This document shows, piece after piece, positions 34,723-45,020 of a stretch of 64,000 nt of DNA. A program made the position numbers and the translations under genes. The notes below the pieces were generated by a model, which was not told the origin of the DNA, did no database searches, and saw only the letters and a program-made list of their open reading frames with translations. Numbering within the stretch: the stretch's first letter is position 1; every line of letters starts with the position of its first letter. This DNA comes from Lycium barbarum. Lineage: Eukaryota; Streptophyta; Magnoliopsida; Solanales; Solanaceae. The stretch covers positions 76,156,307 to 76,220,306 of the forward strand of contig NC_083339.1 in NCBI RefSeq assembly GCF_019175385.1, read 5' to 3'.

Positions 34723-36555
34723 GTGATGCCATGCAAAATGGGGAAGTCCGGGTTGACTGGAATGAGTGGGCTGCCACAAAAGAAACAAGAGAATGGAATT
34801 GAAAAGAACATAAGAGAAAAGAAAAATAATGAGGGAGATGAAGTTCTTCACTCTAACACTCACAGTGTTTCTTTTTCCTCTAGTTGTTTGAATTCTTTTG
34901 TAGGTACCATTGGAAACAATCTTGAGAATGAGCCTCATACAATGGAAACTCATGAAAAGGATGCAACAATTTCAAAAGAGCAGAATTGTCCAAAAGCGGG
35001 ACTTGAAGGTAAAGAAGATCAATCTTGTGAGCCTAAAGGTACTTCTAAACTCACTACTTTAGATGCTAATGTTAATCATGTTGATTGTGTGAGTATGACT
35101 AAGGAATTATCTTGTTTGGGCTTAAAATCTTCTTTGTCTTGTGATGATAAACTGAATGAATCTTGTGGAGATACACTAGTTGTTCTCGGTTGTGATCCTG
35201 AAACTAAAACTACTTGTGAGTTTGATGTGATGAAAACTAGTGTTGACACTTATGATGAGAGTCTTAATGCAAAAGGCAAAACTTCTGTGGTTGGAAGGAG
35301 TAAAAACAAGTTGATTGATTTTAATATTTTTTCTTTAGAAAGCAATCTTGAACCTTGTGTGTGTGTGAGTAATATTCCATTATTAGTTGATGATTATTCT
35401 GGATATGATGGAATTGTTGGCCATAAATGTGATTGTTTGGAATTAGGCACACCACCCATGTTTGATAAGGAAGAAAGCAATTCATCTTTGAGTCTTTCTA
35501 ATGTTGAATCTGCGCATGATAATGAAATTGACTTAAATGATGAGTTTGAACATGTGGACTTCAATGATGATGTGAACTTGGGTGAGACCTTTCTTGTGAA
35601 ACTATTTTTACTTGGAGATGCTTGTTTGTTTAATGATGAGTTTGAGTTTCTTAATACTCTTTCTTGTGATGGAATGAACTCCTTGTTGGATAGTTCACTT
35701 GATAAACGACATTGTCTTGGAAAGGAAATCGTGGGAAGTTGCTTAAGTAATAAATCTTCTTTGTGTGGTCCAAATCGTGATCTTGTGCTTAATAGTATTC
35801 ATGATTGTGAAAGTGAACTTACTGATGGTGAAGTGACCTTAAGTAGCGCTTTTCTTTACTATTTGTTTGCATATGATGAGGGTCATGATTGTTATAGGAG
35901 CTTTTGTGATGTGGAGGACTTAAAGTGTGACTTTGAGTGTGCTAGACATGTAGGAAGTGATCTTGAAGAGGATTGGGAAAGTAGTGCAGAATTCTTTAAT
36001 AGTGAAGAAGAATGTAAGGATGAGTTCTCACTAGGAGCAGATTTTGAGTTGAAATGTCTACGTGTGAATAATCTTGAAGCGGAAGAGGAAAGTAGAATGG
36101 TGGATGCTTGGTCTAATGTCTATTACTTTACTTATTGTGATCCTTACATGGATCACTCACTTGAGATAGGCTATACCAAGTTCCTTAGCTTGAAATGTGG
36201 AAGTTATGCATTTGAATCCTGGGATAGTAGTCATGATCTTAGAGGTACAATTCTTCCTTTTGATAAGTTTGATTGCTTATTTGACTTTTTTGTGGGTTCT
36301 TGTCAAAGGAAAAGACGAGAGAAGTATGAGAAATCTGGTCATTACACATGGTTTGATCCCATTGATGTTTCTAAGATCAATGATGGCACATATTCTTACC
36401 TCATGATTCATGCTTCTCTAAAGTACTCTTGTAGTAATTGGATACATCATTGTCACTCTTGTTTGTTGTTACTATTCGAGTTACTAGTAGATATGCTTGA
36501 GACATATGCTAAGCTTTATGTGTTGACCATTTTTGTTTTTGACCCCCCGAATTGA
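34723..36555 (+). CDS. Unknown acidic 610-residue protein of K
   Basis: The longest open frame in the window, uninterrupted for 610 codons, on the element's sense strand. I do not recognise it. The first ~60 residues are basic and polar (KKQENGIEKNIREKKNN); the rest is acidic and rich in Ser, Asp, Glu, Cys and Leu, with a pattern of short hydrophobic steps between acidic stretches (NEIDLNDEFEHVDFNDD, SSAEFFNSEEECKDEF). Near the C-terminus is a Leu-rich possible membrane or amphipathic segment (CLLLLFELLVDMLETY). No zinc knuckle, gag, RT or DDE motif. The true start may lie earlier as a continuation of the protease-like region, which is in another frame. That the frame has stayed open while the LTRs diverged about 2% suggests recent constraint, but this is inference. 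Confidence 0.6.
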   Translation: MMPCKMGKSGLTGMSGLPQKKQENGIEKNIREKKNNEGDEVLHSNTHSVSFSSSCLNSFVGTIGNNLENEPHTMETHEKDATISKEQNCPKAGLEGKEDQSCEPKGTSKLTTLDANVNHVDCVSMTKELSCLGLKSSLSCDDKLNESCGDTLVVLGCDPETKTTCEFDVMKTSVDTYDESLNAKGKTSVVGRSKNKLIDFNIFSLESNLEPCVCVSNIPLLVDDYSGYDGIVGHKCDCLELGTPPMFDKEESNSSLSLSNVESAHDNEIDLNDEFEHVDFNDDVNLGETFLVKLFLLGDACLFNDEFEFLNTLSCDGMNSLLDSSLDKRHCLGKEIVGSCLSNKSSLCGPNRDLVLNSIHDCESELTDGEVTLSSAFLYYLFAYDEGHDCYRSFCDVEDLKCDFECARHVGSDLEEDWESSAEFFNSEEECKDEFSLGADFELKCLRVNNLEAEEESRMVDAWSNVYYFTYCDPYMDHSLEIGYTKFLSLKCGSYAFESWDSSHDLRGTILPFDKFDCLFDFFVGSCQRKRREKYEKSGHYTWFDPIDVSKINDGTYSYLMIHASLKYSCSNWIHHCHSCLLLLFELLVDMLETYAKLYVLTIFVFDPPN

Positions 36556-37122
36556 TCATAAGGTTTATAACTTGTTGGAATTGATGACTTTGGGGTGGGC
36601 TGGTACATTACTTCGGTATTGGCAGTTGAGTTATTCTACTTGTTTTGTACTTAGCCTTGGAGATAATTTAGTGTATTTTAAGGTGAATCAAGTGGAGAGC
36701 CATTGGAAAGATCCTCCCTGGAAATCATTGTGGTATGCGACCACAACTTGCAAACTCCATGAAAATGGTAGGTTTTCTTGGCTCATGCTTCTTCTTGGGC
36801 TTTCCAAATCCATGACGGTAATCTCTATTATCTTTGGGCAGTTTTGTAGCACTCTTATTTTATATCATGATTATTCACTCATGTTGCTACTTAATTGTTA
36901 CCCGATTGAGACTTGGAAGCTACACATACTCATTCTCGTCCATGTTTTGCAGGGATCAAATTTGAGGAAAAATTCTTTTCAAGAGGGGGAGAATAATGTA
37001 GTCCATATAGCCATGATGATGATTCAACTGTGCTATATCGATGTGGTTGAGGTTGATGCTGCGGTCGAGGTTGATATTAATGTTGTAATTTCGAGGACGA
37101 AATTCTTCCAAGAAAGGGAGGA
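36556..37122 (+). other. K 3' untranslated part, hairpin and polypurine tract
   Basis: A frame at 36533-37228 overlaps the 610-codon frame's end and runs into the LTR, so it is not credible as a gene. AATTTCGAGGACGAAATT at 37087-37104 forms a 7-bp stem with AGGA loop, and AAGAAAGGGAGGA at 37110-37122 is the polypurine tract against the 3' LTR. AAGAGGGGGAGAATAATG near 36978 looks like a second, older tract. Confidence 0.8.
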
Positions 37123-37754
37123 TGATGCAATCCAAATTACCATGGTGACGACTCAAGTGTTCAAGCCGAGAAGACCCAAATTGATGCTCGAGAGGATGTG
37201 GATTGAAGCCCAAGATCTGCCCCACTGAAAGAACAAGTCTAGCAGCCCAAATTAGGACTTCTAGAAAATCTAGTGTGAACATGAGGGGCTGGTCTAATGT
37301 GAACGAAGGAAGCTTCCTTTTTTGTGTTTTCTAGGCTTATTAAAGGCTCTTTTGACTTTCATAATGTGTAGTGGCTTTCTAGGCTTCTAGGAGTATGCAT
37401 TTTGTAGTCTTCTATGCACCTAGAAGACTACACTTCCATTTATTTCGTTTGACTAGTATATTTTAAGAACCTTATTTAAAGGTGCTTGTAAATCATTTGA
37501 AGGGAACCTATCTTGAAATATATGAATATTGAACTTTTCTCTGTAGTTGAGACTTGTGATTTGGTGGACTCCAAATTGTACAACCCCCATTTGATCATTC
37601 AATTTGCAAGAGATTTCTATTCTCTTGAGGATTGTTGCATAAGATAGGTGCCTTTGATCCTTTTGGAAGGTAACTAGGACTAGTTCTTCTAGTTATTGCC
37701 CAATTGTTTATCAATTGTGTCTTCTTTCTGTCTTGTCTTTATTTTCTTGCATCA
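37123..37754 (+). repeat. K 3' LTR (632 bp)
   Basis: Copy of 32066-32696. Ends TTTTCTTGCATCA, then TCTGC. Confidence 0.95.
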
Positions 37755-38677
37755 TCTGCAGAGTGATTAGAAACATTTGTTGGCTCGAGTAGGCATACAT
37801 GTGTTCACCATGCTAAATAAATTGGCTACTTCATTTGATTTTGTTATCATAATTGTCTAAATGAAGTTAGTAAGTTTGAAATAGCTAAGATGGATGAAAG
37901 ATGAAAATTGGACTTTTTTGCATGACAAATTAGACTGATAAGATTCATTTAGTATGGAATAGGGTGATGCGTAACCACATAAGTGTAAAAAAAAAATTGA
38001 GAGGTTGTCACTTGGGCATGATAAAACAATGAGTGACTTACCCAGTGCTAAGGAAAGGTGTGGAAAGGCTTTGAGTTCACCCACTCACCCTAGTACAACT
38101 GATCCTAGGCTGCCGGGGTTCCTCTTTGTTGGACCATGTTCCTATGGGACCCTCTATGATTTGAACAAACAAAAAAAGGATATAAATGATATGTAAAAAA
38201 GGATAGTTGAAAAGGGAAATTAAAGTCTGCTTGTGAGAAGGTGACACTGTACATGTGTAGTCTTGGTTTCTTCTTGATACTTCCATGATGTGCCCTGTTT
38301 TACTGCTTTGTTTTCAATGACCTGGACCTAGTGACTGATGATGCTATCTCTCTGCTAGTATGACATAGGCATAACATATCTACATCTGATCATTTTCATG
38401 CTTAGGATATTGTATAAGTAACCTGGATTTTCATGTGTCCCCCCCTAAATGCAAATAGGTTAAGTGGAAGTATAAGGACATGCTAACTTAACCTTTCCTT
38501 TCTTTTTCCCCTTCTCTTTTCTACCTTACTCAACTCTTATATGTGCAGCTTTCCTTGTTGTGGTAGCAATTCCCTAGCATGAATACATTGAACTGGCATG
38601 AGTATGTTTCCATATATGAGTTTGTATATGTGTACTTAAAGGCTATTAAAAGAACCCTACTCATAATCATCTCCCCT
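37755..38677. other. Host DNA between K and H
   Basis: About 0.9 kb, A/T-rich. A 63-codon frame at 38005-38196 (SPTHPSTTDPRLPGFLFVGP) has ordinary-looking composition but no recognised family and no start context. I leave it uncalled. Confidence 0.5.
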
Positions 38678-41600
38678 TGTTATATCCCGTATTTTATACG
38701 TTCGGATATTTCAAGGTAGTCGTGGCAAGTTAAGGGAATGACCATCCTCCAAAATTATTTTAATGTACAAGTTGGTTATGAATATTATTTATGAATATTC
38801 TTGTATGAAAATATTGAGAAAGGTTAAGGGTAAAAAGGGAAATTCGCAAAATGGTTCATGGTAATATTGTAGAAAGGCTAGGGGCAAAATGGGAATTTCA
38901 CAAGGTGTTCAAGAAAGTTCTTGAGGGACCAAAGTGTTCAAGAAAATTCTTGAAAGGGCCAAGTTGGCCGTGCAAGTGTGTGTGTGTGTGGCTATGTGGG
39001 CCCCACTCTTTTATGGCCATGTGATGAATATATATGGACCAAGCTTACATAAGAAGAAACTTGGTCATCTTTGTTTAATTTTAAGAAAATTCTAGAAAAA
39101 TGGAGAAGGGGGTCATGTGTCTATATGATTATTTGAGGGACTTAATCATAAATATGGATAAGTGGTGGAAGACATATATATATATATATATATATATGAG
39201 AGGTCATCATAATTAATTTAGAGAGAAAGAAAGAACAAAAAAAAAAAAAAAGAGAACAAGGAGGGGTTCGGCCATGGTTGGCCGAACATACCCCATGGGA
39301 GATGATCAAGGAAAAAAATATTTTCTCCTAGCTTTTCTACTAATTGAAATGTCCTCTTTAACATGGAGTGATTGTCGGAGAAAGTAGAGCATTTGTTGTG
39401 CAAGTTGGGGACCTAGTTGAAGTTGGTAAGCTAAGTGTAAGAGGTATGTATCTAATCTTCTTTACACATGTTATAGATGATTCATGCATGTTGGAGTGTG
39501 TAGAAACAAATGGAATTCATGAAATATGTTGTTGTGATGTGGCCGTATATGCAGGGTGTTGGCCGTGTGTATGTGATGTTGTGTAGGGGAGAATGAATTA
39601 ATTTTATGTAGTATGTTGGTTGTTGTTGTAATGTATAGAAATAGATGAAAAATTCATGAAAATGTGTATGTTGTTGTGGTGGCCGAATAAGGGTTGTGAT
39701 GGTAAGATAAGATAAATAAATTTTATTTAGTGTTTTGATTGTTATAGATGTGGACTCCATGATGAAAATGAGGATTTAATGATTCGAAATGAAGTTGTTA
39801 GTGTAGAATGTTGGTGAAGTCCATGAATTTAGAAGGAAGAAATATGTTGTCATTGCCTTGTTGCATTTTGGAGATTTCGGGTAAGGTGGCATGTTGGCTA
39901 GACCAATTTGAGTGTCATGCGAATTACTTGAAGTGATCTTGGATATCACTTGAACGATTTTGAAATAGTACTTGAATATGTAAGCGATTATATTGGCTTG
40001 ATCGCATGCGGTTAAATTGAATATAATTGTTGGTATTGTTATTTATAATGTGGCCGAGTTCCATTCTCGGGTTTGTTGTTGAGTTGGCTGAGTTAGATTC
40101 TCGGGGATGGTGTATTTATAGGGGAAATGTTGCCGAACTTTCGGCAGACCATAAGTGAATGTACTTGAAAGGCTAAGACAAGTATATGTCGATGAATCTA
40201 ACGATAGTGTCGATCTTCTTGAATGTAGACTAACAAGTTGGACGAATAATCGTAGCTAGTAAGGCGCGGCACAGGTATGTTAAGGCTCGTCCCTTTCTTT
40301 CAAGGCATGATCCCGATGTTATGAGTTCATAATTGTTTCCATATCTTACTTGTTTTTCAAAAGTTAGATGTTTATGGTTCCAAGGCATAATTCTCTTTTC
40401 CGATAACCCGTCAATGTTTTCCAAAATTGTTCGAATTTCTCCAAAACAAAGGTTTGTGGTATTGTAAGCTTTTATGACAAAAACAATGGATATGTTTTAC
40501 GACGATATTGATGATATTAAGGATGAGAATATTTTTAAGAAGACCATGACAAGAATGATTTTCCAAAAATGACTTCTGAAATGATCGTAGAAAGTTCTGT
40601 ACTTTAAACGCTCATAACTTTCTTATACTAAATCGGATTGACCCGAAACTTGTTTTTGAGTCTTCAGAGTCGGTTTACGTATGCTGTTATTCATTGCTCG
40701 TCTCATCTTATAATAATTGTTCCTTCAAGGTGAGACAAACGACCATGGTTATTCCATAATGTAATCGGAGGTTACTGACCTTACGTCACTCCGATAGAGT
40801 TGTAGCTTTCACTTGGGCTCTCATGCATGCTTTATAATCATGTATGTATTTTTTTATAACACCGTGCCTACATGGCCGGGCAGTATAACACCGTGTCGTC
40901 CAACGGACGGCCGGGCAGACACACCACTATAGTGGGCAGTTTATACCCCGGACGCAGGAGGCCCGGACGCGGGCTTACACACCAATCCTATATGGACGGG
41001 CAGTTTACACACCGTTCCTACTTGGACGGGAAGCATTACACCGTACCTATATGGTCGGGCAGTTTACTTACAAATATTTATATGTTTTTTTTTTTTAAAG
41101 AAAGCTAGCATGCATGGCATCCGCCCTAAGGGGCACTAAGATGTATAGATTACTCTTTTATCTCATGAATGCTCAGGCAGCGTCACACCGTACCTATATG
41201 GTCGGGCAGTTTACTTGTAAATACCTTCATGTTGTTTCAAAAAAGTAAAGTTAGCTTGTAAGATATCCGCCTTAAGAGGCAAACAGAGGTACATATTATT
41301 TCCTTACTTTATGTTGAACTTTACCTCTTTTACTATGATCTTATGGTATTATTCATGCCTTACATACTCAGTACATTGCTCGTACTGACTCTTTTTTTTC
41401 GGGGGCTGCGTTTCATACCGCGCAGGTACACCCAGATGAGTTGAAGCTATTATAGAAGATGTTCCAGCGAAGTTGGCGAGCTCCATTTGGCCCTGGAGTG
41501 TAGCCGAGTCAGCGTACTATGCTATGATGTCTTGTTCGAAGTTAGAGACTTTGCAGACAGAGTTGTGGGTAGTGGTTGTCAGTTTAGTAAGCGGCTCTAT

Positions 41601-41827
41601 CAGCCGATGCGTCATTCATGTTATGATCTAAGTTTCATATGATCACAGATTTTGTTTGATTTGAAAGTAACGAAAAAGAATATTTCTGAAAATTTTACTA
41701 TGCATTTCACCTTTATTTGATTTAAAAAGTCCTAAGGATTGTGTATGTATTAAGAGTCAGCGGGTTCGCTCAGCTCCGAATACAGGGTCGGGTGCCCATC
41801 ACACCCTAGTAAGGTCGGGGTGTGACA
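38678..41827 (+). mobile_element. H: solo LTR (3,150 bp), A family
   Basis: Starts TGTTATATCCCGTATTTTA, ends AAGGTCGGGGTGTGACA, perfect TSD CCCCT at 38673-38677 and 41828-41832. Same module order as A: (AT)n at 39174-39196, poly-A at 39237-39252, palindrome-like CTTTCGGCAG near 40138, donor-like CAG|GTATGT at 40274/40275, TTACGTCACTCCGAT near 40780, an expanded GC-rich hairpin array at 40859-41062, GTACTGA hairpin, acceptor-like GCGCAG|GT ending 41425. No interior. Confidence 0.94.
40859..41062. repeat. ACACCG...GGNCGGGCAG array in LTR H
   Basis: Six or so degenerate ~28-bp units of the form ACACCGTNCCTA then ATGGNCGGGCAGT, mixed with CCCGGACGCGGG and CACTATAGTGGGC. Single copies of the same words occur in A and, inverted, in B1 and B2. 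Here they are amplified. Confidence 0.8.
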
Positions 41828-41832
41828 CCCCT

Positions 41833-42688
41833 GGCCCCTTTACCCTTTGTCTCCATGCTTTAAAATGCTAAGTGGTCTGGTAGGTAGCTAGACTTGAATG
41901 GAATTGGTTGTTGTACACTATCTCTTCTAGATATTATGGGGGCCATAGGGAATGAGTTTGTTGGGTATCTAAATATATGTTGCTGCAGATATGTATGAGC
42001 ATGTATGCTTAAGAGGGTTTTTTTTTAAAAAAATGATATACCTTGTCTGTCTTCCCTTATTTCTTCTTCTTCCTTCTTTTGTTTTGTTATCATTAGAGGT
42101 AAATACACCGAGTATACAAGATATAGGCCCTTTATATACATCAGCATATATCAAAGTGTATATCATGTATATCGATAGTATATCGTGATGATTTTAAGAA
42201 GTTTAAACTGCGTTTTAACTGATTTGGGCCCATTTCTTTTTAAATTGTCATTTCATTACTAATATGGGCTTTACATTGCTTTTCCTTTCATTTGGGCCTG
42301 TAATTGTTTTCCCTTTCTTTCTTTTAAATATATTCTGTCATGTCTTGTTGTTTCCTATTTGGGCTTTGTTTTTGGTATATGCGGTCTGATGTATATGAAT
42401 GCACAGTGGAGACATAATTTTGTGTATTGTGATTGCGTGTGTATGATTTATTTCTCTCCTTATATAGTTGCTAAGTTTAGATGCTCTCTGACCGCATTTT
42501 ACTTTTTCCCCTCCCCTCTTTGCATGGAATTACCATCGCTGAGCTGTTTGGGCAATTTTTTTTCGCAAGCCTCTGTTGGGCCAGAGGCCTAACACCCTTT
42601 CTTCTATCGAGTCTGTGTTAGATGAAGGCCCAACAATGGGTGAAAATGGTAACTGGTGGGCTTTGGTAGGCCCACCAGCCTAACTCTC
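41833..42688. other. Host DNA between H and L
   Basis: About 0.85 kb of T-rich sequence with GGGCCC-containing words such as GGCCCAACAATGGG near the end. The frames at 41991-42188 and 42359-42592 are short and unrecognised. Nothing is called. Confidence 0.5.
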
Positions 42689-43519
42689 TGATGTGATTCT
42701 TCGAGTTAACAAAGAACCAATCGACTAGGATCTTGTTCTTGAAGCGATTTGATGGGAACAATTCAAGAAACGAACGTAAATGGGGCTATACTTCTCGAAA
42801 TTATGTACTTTCAAGATGAGGAGAAAGATAACGATTTGAACTATCAAAAATGGCTCTTGAATCGTTTAAAACAAGTAAATATTGAAGGTACAATTATGGA
42901 AAGAAAATTAGGATTTAGGGTATGAAATAGAACGAAATTGTTTTCAATAAAGGTGATCTTGAATGATCAAGAACCAACAAAGTTCCTAAGTCACCACTTG
43001 AAATCAACTTATGTGATAAAGAAACACCACACGCTATTGAAAACAAGATAAGGACTATCACCACCTTGCTTGGAACCAAAAACAAGGATAAAGAACACCA
43101 AATAGATAAAATAACTCTATTACACTTAGGTTTATGCTAAAAACATGAATAGTGTATTTACAAGTCATGAGAATCCTTTATATAGGCCTAGAGTCTCTTC
43201 TTTTATGACTACAAATCCCTATTCTACTCTAGAAAGGAAATAGCTAAAAATAAGGAAAGTAAAATCCCTATTCTACAAGGAAAAGAATAAAGAAAACCGA
43301 ATCCTACTAGATCTAGGATAAAAGTCCTACTAATGATAGGAAATTAAATCCGACTAAAATATAAATAAAGAAACAAGAAACCTATATAGAAAAGGATTCA
43401 AGAAACAAGAATGGGAAATAATCTTCAAACTTGAGCTTCTTGGACTTTTCTTTTTCTTGAATTTCAGTCTTGTGTTTCTTGATTTTCTTGAATTTCTTGA
43501 TCTTCTTCATCTTTCATCA
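42689..43519 (-). repeat. L LTR, minus copy (831 bp)
   Basis: Reverse complement of 43678-44511 with few differences (compare CAAAGTTCCTAAGTCACC at 42979 with GGTGACTTAGGAACTTTG at 44204). On the minus strand it begins TGATGAAAGATGAAG and ends GAATCACATCA. Its inner side abuts a polypurine tract, so it is the 3' LTR of a minus-strand element. Confidence 0.88.
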
Positions 43520-43677
43520 TTCTCCCCTTGTTGAGAAATACTCGTCCTCGAGTCTAAATGCTCTATAAACTAAAGATTAGCAAAAAATTTTAGAAACAAT
43601 CCATACTCACAGGCTCTAAGTTGCATTTTTCTAGCTTGTCATAGACCTTCATCATGTTGTCAACAAGCTTTTCATAT
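43520..43677 (-). other. Interior 3' end of minus L element
   Basis: On the minus strand AACAAGGGGAGAA is the polypurine tract against the LTR, preceded by the hairpin ACTCGAGGACGAGT (43540-43553). The remaining ~120 bp is A/T-rich and non-coding, then is cut by the plus-strand L LTR. CATAT at 43673-43677 is the candidate target sequence. Confidence 0.75.
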
Positions 43678-44511
43678 TGATGAAAGATGAAGAAGATCAA
43701 GAAATTCAAGAAAATCAAGAAACACAAAACTGAAATTCAAGAAAAAGAAAAGTCCAAGAAGCTCAAGTTTGAAGATTATTTCCCATTCTTGTTTCTTGAA
43801 TCCTTTTCTATATAGGTTTCTTGTTTCTTTATTTATATTTTAGTCGGATTTAATTTACTATCATTAGTAGGACTTTTATCCTAGATCTAGTAGGATTCAG
43901 TTTTCTTTATTCTTTTCCTTGTAGAATAGGGATTTTACTTTTCTTATTTTTAGCTATTTCCTTTCTAGAGTAGAATAGGGATTTGTAGTCATAAAATAAG
44001 AGACCCTAGGCCTATATAAAGGGTTCTCATGACTTGTAAATATACTATTCACGTTTTTAGCATAAACCTAAGTTTTGTAATAGAGTTATTTTCTCTATTT
44101 GGTGTTCTTTATCATTGTTTTTGGTTCCAAGCAAGGTGGTGATAGTCCTTATCTTGTTTTCAATAGCGTGTGGTGTTTCTTTATCACGTAAGTTGATTTC
44201 AAGTGGTGACTTAGGAACTTTGTTGGTTCTTGATCATTCAAGAACACGTTTCTTGAAAACAATTTCGTTCTATTTCATACCCAGAGCCCTAATTTTCTTT
44301 CTATCATTGTACCCTCAATATTTACTTGTTTTAAACGATTCTAGAGCCATTTTTGATAGTTCAAATCATTATCTTTCTCCTCATCTTGAAAGCACATAAT
44401 TCCGAGAAGTATAGCCCCATTTACGTTCGTTTCTTGAATTTTTCCCATCAAATCGCTTCAAGAACAAAATCCTGGTCGATTGGTTCTTTGTTAACTCGAA
44501 GAGTCATATCA
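43678..44511 (+). repeat. L 5' LTR, plus copy (834 bp)
   Basis: Starts TGATGAAAGATGAAGAAG and ends CTCGAAGAGTCATATCA, followed by a PBS. With the minus copy it forms an inverted repeat separated by a 158-bp loop. The other LTR of this element is not seen before the right-hand insertions. Confidence 0.88.
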
Positions 44512-44514
44512 ATT

Positions 44515-44566
44515 TGGTATCAGAGCCTATTTCACACCAAGAATCACATCAATTTGGTATCAGAGC
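44515..44566 (+). other. Duplicated primer-binding site of L
   Basis: TGGTATCAGAGC occurs at 44515-44526 and again at 44555-44566. The LTR end plus PBS, AGANTCANATCAATTTGG, is tandemly duplicated with a 40-bp period. The second copy carries CACATCA, matching the minus LTR end, so it is probably the older arrangement. Confidence 0.88.
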
Positions 44567-44582
44567 ACAGTTGAGGAGTATT

Positions 44583-45020
44583 ATGGATTATATGCAAGAA
44601 AGAAGAGGACGTTGGGTTCAAGAAGATGAAAATCTATGGAAAAAGGAATCTCTTTTCCTCACTAGATGTACCTCCCATGATAAGGTATGTTCGGTAATCA
44701 TTGATAAAGGAAGTCATATTAATGCTGTTTCTGAAGAGATGATTTCTAAACTTGGCTTGTTAACAAAACCTCATCCATATCCTTATAGCATCAAATTTGA
44801 GAATGACGATGGTGGTTTAGAGGTAACTCATCAATGCCTAGTTTCTTTTTCTATTGGAAAAATATATAATGATCTTGTTTGGTGTGATGTAACAAAGATG
44901 AATGCTTGCCACTTATTACTTGCAAGACCATGGGTGTATGAAAGGTGTGCTAACTATGATGAATATCGTAATACCTATTCTTTTATAAAGGATGGACGAA
45001 AATTAAGTTGGTTCCCTTGA
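44583..45020 (+). pseudogene. L retropepsin-like domain
   Basis: Begins with ATG just after the PBS (MDYMQERRGRWVQ), with no gag in front, then carries an aspartic-protease-like domain: CSVIIDKGSHINAVSEEM, where DSG is expected but DKG is present, HPYPYSIKFENDDGGLEVTHQ, and CDVTKMNACHLLLARPWVYE. It stops at 45020. Compared with F's protease the order and spacing match, but the Ser/Thr after the catalytic Asp is lost, so proteolysis is doubtful. Direct placement after the PBS makes this a gag-less derivative like K. Confidence 0.75.

Larger units (their letters stand above)
32066..37754 (+). mobile_element. K: complete non-autonomous LTR element with unknown ORF
   Basis: 5' LTR 32066-32696, PBS 32699-32710, leader to 34207, protease-like remnant 34208-34649, a 610-codon frame 34723-36555, polypurine tract 37110-37122, 3' LTR 37123-37754. 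LTR ends are TGATGCAA...TTGCATCA. Flanks TCTGA (32061-32065) and TCTGC (37755-37759) match at four of five bases. I count about 14 differences between LTRs in 631 bp (about 2%). No gag domain, zinc knuckle, RT, RNase H or integrase is visible in any frame. LTR termini and leader resemble F, so an F-like chromovirus is the likely helper. Confidence 0.92.

Noticed and set aside
36533..37228. 231-codon frame at the end of K
   Set aside because: Overlaps the 610-codon frame, then reads through the polypurine tract into the LTR; no domain.
38005..38196. 63-codon frame in host DNA
   Set aside because: Too short, no family or start context recognised.
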